Part shown: positions 14,881 to 18,150 of the stretch, in pieces
Layout: the number at the start of each line of letters is the position of its first letter
Numbering within the stretch: position 1 is the stretch's first letter
NCBI GenBank assembly: GCA_900540535.1
Contig: UQGM01000049.1
Location: forward strand, 1 to 18,150
Length of the DNA: 18,150 bases
From: an uncultured Oscillospiraceae bacterium
GTDB taxonomy: Bacteria; Bacillota; Clostridia; Oscillospirales; Acutalibacteraceae
Direction: 5' to 3'
Position numbers and translations under genes: made by a program
Notes under the pieces: generated by a model
What the model was told of the DNA's origin: nothing
The model's input: the letters and a program-made list of their open reading frames with translations, nothing else
The model's database searches: none

Positions 14881-16224
14881 ATGAGTAAAAGTCATCATGA
14901 AGAAAAGAAAAAGGTTGGCATGATTTCACTGGGCTGTCCTAAGAATCAGGTGGATGCCGAAATAATGCTTTCCAAAATATCAGATAAGTATGAGATTGTT
15001 GACGACGCATACGAAGCAGATGTAGTTATAGTCAACACCTGCGGGTTTATTGCCGATGCAAAGCAGGAGGCAATAGATACAATTCTTGAAATGACGGAGC
15101 TTAAAGGTGAAGGCAGTGTAAAGCACGTTGTGGTTACAGGATGCCTTGCTGAAAGATACCGTGACGAAATTAAAAAGGAAATTCCCAAAGTTGATGCCGT
15201 TGTTGGAATCGGTGCCAATAAAGATATCTGCGATATTCTCGACAGAGTTTTTGAGGAGGAAGAGGTAAGCGAATATCCTCCCAAAAAGGAGCTTCCTCTT
15301 GATGGGGAAAGAATCCTTACAACACCCCCTTATACTGCTTATATAAAAATCTCTGAGGGCTGTTCAAACTGCTGCACTTACTGTGCAATTCCCTCAATCA
15401 GAGGACCTTTCAGAAGCAGAACTATTGAGAGCATTGTTGAGGAAGCCAAAACCCTTGCAGAAAACGGAGTTAAAGAACTTGTTGTCGTCGCACAGGATAC
15501 CACACGATACGGCGAGGATCTCTATGGAGAAAACAGGCTCTGCGACCTTTTAAAGGAGCTTTGCAAGATTGAATCACTTGTATGGATAAGACTTCTCTAC
15601 TGTTATCCCGACCGCATTACCGATGAGCTTCTTGAGACGATTGCTGAAAATGAAAAGATACTTAATTATATAGATCTGCCCCTCCAGCACTGTAACGGAA
15701 AGATTCTTTCCGCCATGAACAGAACCGGGGACAGAGAATCCCTTACAGCTCTCATAAAGAAGATAAGGGAAAAAATCCCCGATGTTGTAATCAGAACAAC
15801 ATTTATAACCGGCTTCCCCGGTGAGGGAGAAGAGGAATTTGAAGACCTTGCCGAATTTATAAATGAGATTGAGTTTGAGCGTCTGGGCTGCTTTGCCTAT
15901 TCTGCGGAAGAGGGCACAAAGGCGGCAGAGCTTTCCGATCAGGTCGATGAGGATGTAAAAAAACATCGTGCAGAGTTGATTATGCAGGATCAATATGGTA
16001 TAGTTGAATGTAAGAATAATGAATGTGTCGGAAAAACTCTTGACGTTCTCGTAGAGGGATATGACGGATATACGGACAGCTACTACGGAAGATCCTATAT
16101 GGATGCGCCGGATGTAGACGCATCTGTCAGCTTTACCAGTAAGGAAGAGCTTAATGACGGCGACTTTGTAAAGGTAAAGATTTTCGACGTTTCAGATTAT
16201 GACCTGATAGGTGAGGCTTTATAA
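14881..16224 (+). CDS. rimO: Ribosomal protein S12 methylthiotransferase RimO
   Basis: Radical-SAM enzyme that adds a methylthio group to an Asp of ribosomal protein S12, using two [4Fe-4S] clusters. The N-terminal UPF0004 domain has cysteines 19 (SLGCPKNQVDAE), 54 (NTCGFI) and 88 (VVTGCLAERY). The radical-SAM motif CSNCCTYC gives Cys161, Cys165 and Cys168, followed by AIPSIRGPFRSR. The C-terminal third is a TRAM domain (from about residue 380, VECKNNECVGKTLDVLVEGY). SLGCPKNQVDAE and the RGPFRSR stretch favour RimO over MiaB. 447 aa is normal. It begins 3 nt after recX and ends 17 nt before pgsA, so it shares the recA transcript or an internal promoter. Confidence 0.95.
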   Translation: MSKSHHEEKKKVGMISLGCPKNQVDAEIMLSKISDKYEIVDDAYEADVVIVNTCGFIADAKQEAIDTILEMTELKGEGSVKHVVVTGCLAERYRDEIKKEIPKVDAVVGIGANKDICDILDRVFEEEEVSEYPPKKELPLDGERILTTPPYTAYIKISEGCSNCCTYCAIPSIRGPFRSRTIESIVEEAKTLAENGVKELVVVAQDTTRYGEDLYGENRLCDLLKELCKIESLVWIRLLYCYPDRITDELLETIAENEKILNYIDLPLQHCNGKILSAMNRTGDRESLTALIKKIREKIPDVVIRTTFITGFPGEGEEEFEDLAEFINEIEFERLGCFAYSAEEGTKAAELSDQVDEDVKKHRAELIMQDQYGIVECKNNECVGKTLDVLVEGYDGYTDSYYGRSYMDAPDVDASVSFTSKEELNDGDFVKVKIFDVSDYDLIGEAL

Positions 16225-16241
16225 AATTCGGAGGGTAACAG

Positions 16242-16808
16242 ATGAATACACCAAACAAACTTACAGTTTTAAGAATGATATTAACGCCGTTTTTTCTTGC
16301 GGCGCTTATAATTGAAGCAATTCCCCATAACTATCTTTTCGGACTTGTGTTTTTCAGCGTAGCTGCCATAACTGATTTTATTGACGGCAAGCTTGCGAGA
16401 AAAAATAATCAGATTACCGTTTTCGGCAAGCTTCTTGATCCCGTTGCTGATAAAATGCTTACAACGGCAGCTTTCCTGGGATTCATGCAGCTGGGTATAT
16501 GTAATATCTGGATTGTAATGATAGTCCTTACAAGAGAGTTTGTAGTAACTTCTTTGAGACTTGTCGCTTCTGCACAGGGCATTGTCGTTGCCGCAAACTT
16601 CTGGGGCAAGGCAAAGACAATGAGCCAGATGGTTTCAATTGTTGTAATTCTTGTTGCAGGTGAAGCCATTACTTTGGGAATACTTCCCTCAGGCTTCAAT
16701 CTTTCATTCTTCTCAAACTTCCTGCTTTGGATAACAGCAGTTCTCACTGTAATATCCGGCATAAAATATGCTGTTGATATCAGCCGTCAGATTGACGTAA
16801 CAATGTAA
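16242..16808 (+). CDS. pgsA: CDP-diacylglycerol-glycerol-3-phosphate 3-phosphatidyltransferase
   Basis: Makes phosphatidylglycerol phosphate from CDP-diacylglycerol and glycerol 3-phosphate, at the membrane. The CDP-alcohol phosphotransferase signature is complete: Asp45, Asp48-Gly49, Ala52-Arg53, Gly62, Asp66 and Asp70 (DFIDGKLARK with FGKLLDPVADK). About five membrane helices surround it, and 188 aa is typical. GGAGGG lies 6 nt before the ATG. It follows rimO by 17 nt, a common Clostridia order. No strong terminator follows; a short AGGTG/CACCT hairpin at 16819-16840 is weak. Confidence 0.95.
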   Translation: MNTPNKLTVLRMILTPFFLAALIIEAIPHNYLFGLVFFSVAAITDFIDGKLARKNNQITVFGKLLDPVADKMLTTAAFLGFMQLGICNIWIVMIVLTREFVVTSLRLVASAQGIVVAANFWGKAKTMSQMVSIVVILVAGEAITLGILPSGFNLSFFSNFLLWITAVLTVISGIKYAVDISRQIDVTM

Positions 16809-16843
16809 GAGAAAAAACAGGTGCAATTTTTTCACCTTTGGAG

Positions 16844-16849
16844 TATAAT
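16844..16849 (+). promoter_or_regulatory. Likely -10 box for the T-box transcript
   Basis: TATAAT 9 nt upstream of the T-box leader start. The -35 region (near GTGCAA, 16821-16826) is weak. Confidence 0.45.
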
Positions 16850-16857
16850 ATTAAGGA

Positions 16858-17090
16858 AAAGATAAATGCGATTACCGGGAGAAGTAACCGTTTTACGGCA
16901 TATAAGAGAGGGTGCGGAAGCTGAAAAGCGCCTTATGCCGGGGCGGTGAAATGCACCCGTCAGCACGCAGAGGGAAAGCTTTTTGCGAGTATCTCTGTGC
17001 GGCAGGCACCGTTAAAGGCCGTAAGAGTTATAAACAGGAGTGGAACCGCGTTTTTTCGCCTCCGTTGCTAAAAGGCAACGGAGTTTTTTT
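16858..17090 (+). ncRNA. T-box riboswitch leader specific for tRNA-Cys
   Basis: Senses uncharged tRNA-Cys and lets transcription pass into cysE-cysS. Stem I can be drawn from the sequence: CGGG (16876-16879) pairs with CCCG (16956-16959) below the specifier loop, ACCG (16887-16890) with CGGT (16944-16947) above it, and CGGCATA (16896-16902) with TATGCCG (16934-16940) distally, with the AGAGAG element at 16905-16910. The loop holds AGAAGTAA opposite GAAATGCA, placing TGC (Cys, 16952-16954) in the specifier position. The T-box itself is GGAGTGGAACCGCG (17037-17050). Its UGGA bulge would pair with UCCA, the 3' end of tRNA-Cys, which has discriminator U. The terminator follows. Confidence 0.95.
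17060..17090 (+). terminator. T-box-controlled terminator
   Basis: CTCCGTTGC (17060-17068) pairs with GCAACGGAG (17075-17083), followed by seven T. The 5' arm overlaps the region that would pair with the T-box in the antiterminator. The GGAG of the 3' arm could also act as ribosome site for an ATG at 17091. Confidence 0.93.
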
Positions 17091-17105
17091 ATGGAGGTGG
17101 ATAGT

Positions 17106-17756
17106 TTGTTTCAAAGGCTCAAAGAGGATATACAATGCTTTAAGGAACGTGACCCGGCGGCAAGAAGCAGCCTTGAGATATTTTTTCTCTATCCCGGTCT
17201 GAAAGCTATAAGGATGCACAGGAGGGCAAACTGGTTTTATCGTCATCACTGCTTTTTCATGGCAAGATGGATTTCCCAGCGTGCCGCAAGAAAGACTGGA
17301 ATAGAAATACATCCGGCGGCAACAATAGGCAGGAGACTGTTTATTGACCACGGAACGGGAGTTGTTATAGGCGAGACAACGGAAATCGGCGACGACGTAA
17401 TGATTTATCAGGGTGTGACCCTGGGCGGAACCGGTAAGGATACCGGTAAGCGTCATCCGACTATCGGCAATAACGTGCTTATCGGCGCCGGAGCCAAGGT
17501 CCTTGGACCCTTTAAGGTAGGCGATAATACAAATATCGCCGCCGGAGCAGTGGTGCTGGAAGAAATTCCGCCTAACAGCACTGCAACGGGAGTCCCTGCA
17601 AGGGTGGTAAAACGTAACGGAAAGCGCATTGACTGCCTCGATCAGGTTCATATTCCCGATCCCGTCGCTCAGGAAATGTGCCTTATGAAGATGCGAATAG
17701 AAAGACTCGAAAGAGAAATAGCAAAACTGGAGGAAGAAAAAAATGAAAATCTTTAA
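17106..17756 (+). CDS. cysE: Serine O-acetyltransferase
   Basis: Acetylates serine with acetyl-CoA, the committed step of cysteine synthesis; cytoplasmic hexapeptide-repeat enzyme. The N-terminal helical part (LKEDIQCFKERDPAARSSLE) is followed by the left-handed beta-helix, with DHGTGVVIGETTEIGDDVMIY, QGVTLGGTGKDTGKRHPTIG (His/Asp active region) and NSTATGVPARVV. The C-terminus is a short coiled coil (MKMRIERLEREIAKLEEEK). I chose the TTG at 17106: GGAGG (17093-17097) lies 8 nt upstream and the protein then begins like relatives (MFQRLKEDI), 216 aa. An ATG at 17091 directly after the T tract would add five residues and use the GGAG of the terminator stem. Overlaps cysS by 14 nt. Confidence 0.95.
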   Translation: MFQRLKEDIQCFKERDPAARSSLEIFFLYPGLKAIRMHRRANWFYRHHCFFMARWISQRAARKTGIEIHPAATIGRRLFIDHGTGVVIGETTEIGDDVMIYQGVTLGGTGKDTGKRHPTIGNNVLIGAGAKVLGPFKVGDNTNIAAGAVVLEEIPPNSTATGVPARVVKRNGKRIDCLDQVHIPDPVAQEMCLMKMRIERLEREIAKLEEEKNENL

Positions 17757-18150
17757 TACTCTTACAAGACAGAAGGAAGAGCTTAAGACTATAAAGGAGG
17801 GCGAGGTTTCAATTTATGCCTGCGGCCCCACTGTTTATAATTTCATCCATATCGGTAACGCACGTCCTCTCTGCGTTTTTGACGTAATGCGCAGATATAT
17901 GGAGTACAGAGGACTTAAAGTCAATTTTGTTCAGAACTTTACCGATATTGACGATAAGATTATCAGAAGAGCAAATGAAGAGGGAATTTCTTTTAAAGAG
18001 GTTTCCGAAAAATATATCAAGGAGTTCTGGACCGATGCAAAGGGTATGAACATCCGTGAGGCAACCGTTCATCCCAAGGCAACCGAGAACATCGATGAGA
18101 TTATCGACATCATCAAGACCCTTGAGGAAAAGGGATATGCTTATGCCGTT
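17743..18150 (+). CDS. cysS: Cysteinyl-tRNA synthetase, 3' end beyond window
   Basis: Charges tRNA-Cys with cysteine (class I synthetase, cytoplasm). 136 N-terminal codons are present. MKIFNTLTRQKEELKTI leads to the zinc Cys and HIGH-type motif in YACGPTVYNFIHIGNARP, followed by FDVMRRYMEYRGLKVNFVQN and FTDIDDKIIRRANEEG. GGAGG lies 10 nt before the ATG, and the start overlaps the cysE end by 14 nt, so the two are translationally coupled. The Cys T-box upstream covers both genes, placing cysteine synthesis and tRNA charging under one sensor. Confidence 0.96.
   Translation, partial: MKIFNTLTRQKEELKTIKEGEVSIYACGPTVYNFIHIGNARPLCVFDVMRRYMEYRGLKVNFVQNFTDIDDKIIRRANEEGISFKEVSEKYIKEFWTDAKGMNIREATVHPKATENIDEIIDIIKTLEEKGYAYAV

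Noticed and set aside
16812..16845. Terminator after pgsA
   Set aside because: Only a 5-bp AGGTG/CACCT hairpin with no good T tract; it may as well belong to the promoter region of the T-box transcript.
17040..17090. CysE start upstream at 17040
   Set aside because: It lies within the T-box sequence and terminator hairpin, which are RNA regulatory elements, and has no ribosome site.

Overview
The window is two unrelated genomes joined near 2561-2590. Positions 1 to about 2590 look like Bacteroidales DNA: a minus-strand c-type cytochrome block (ResB, CcsA, tri-haem cytochrome c peroxidase). From about 2561 to the end the DNA looks like a gut Clostridia genome of the Ruminococcaceae/Oscillospiraceae type. 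This is suggested by the IspH-S1 fusion, the cmk-plsC-ispH/rpsA and recA-recX-rimO-pgsA-cysE-cysS orders, strong GGAGG ribosome sites and a T-box leader. The join cuts both resB and cmk, so an assembly chimera is the simplest reading. No wholly new defence or mobile system is evident.

Layout: 1-1246 (-) tri-haem peroxidase, running off the left edge; 1267-2052 (-) CcsA; 2036 to about 2590 (-) ResB, cut by the join. About 2561-3106 (+) cmk without its P-loop; 3106-3747 plsC; 3738-5741 ispH-rpsA fusion, then a strong terminator. About 5803-6888 is an IS30-family element inserted in the convergent intergenic region. 7007-9910 (-) is an operon of an M20 metallopeptidase and two membrane proteins (DUF5058-like and an unnamed partner). 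10197-11306 (+) is a membrane-anchored metallophosphoesterase broken by an in-frame TGA. 11463-12410 (-) is a monoacylglycerol-lipase-like hydrolase. 12662-12856 (-) is a small Xre-type regulator without a canonical start codon. 13109-16808 (+) is recA-recX-rimO-pgsA. 16858-17090 is a cysteine T-box leader controlling cysE and cysS, the latter running off the right edge.

How the genes work together: Cmk, PlsC and PgsA serve nucleotide and phospholipid synthesis. IspH makes isoprenoid precursors and is fused to an S1-like ribosomal protein. RecA and RecX form a recombination enzyme and its modulator, probably under LexA control. CysE starts cysteine synthesis and CysS charges tRNA-Cys, and both are read out by the uncharged-tRNA-Cys T-box. 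The M20 enzyme and its two membrane partners look like a peptide or acyl-amino-acid uptake/hydrolysis unit of unknown substrate.

No tRNA, rRNA or CRISPR array was seen. Both TGA and TAA serve as stops (recA and the Xre gene end in TGA), so the standard bacterial code applies.
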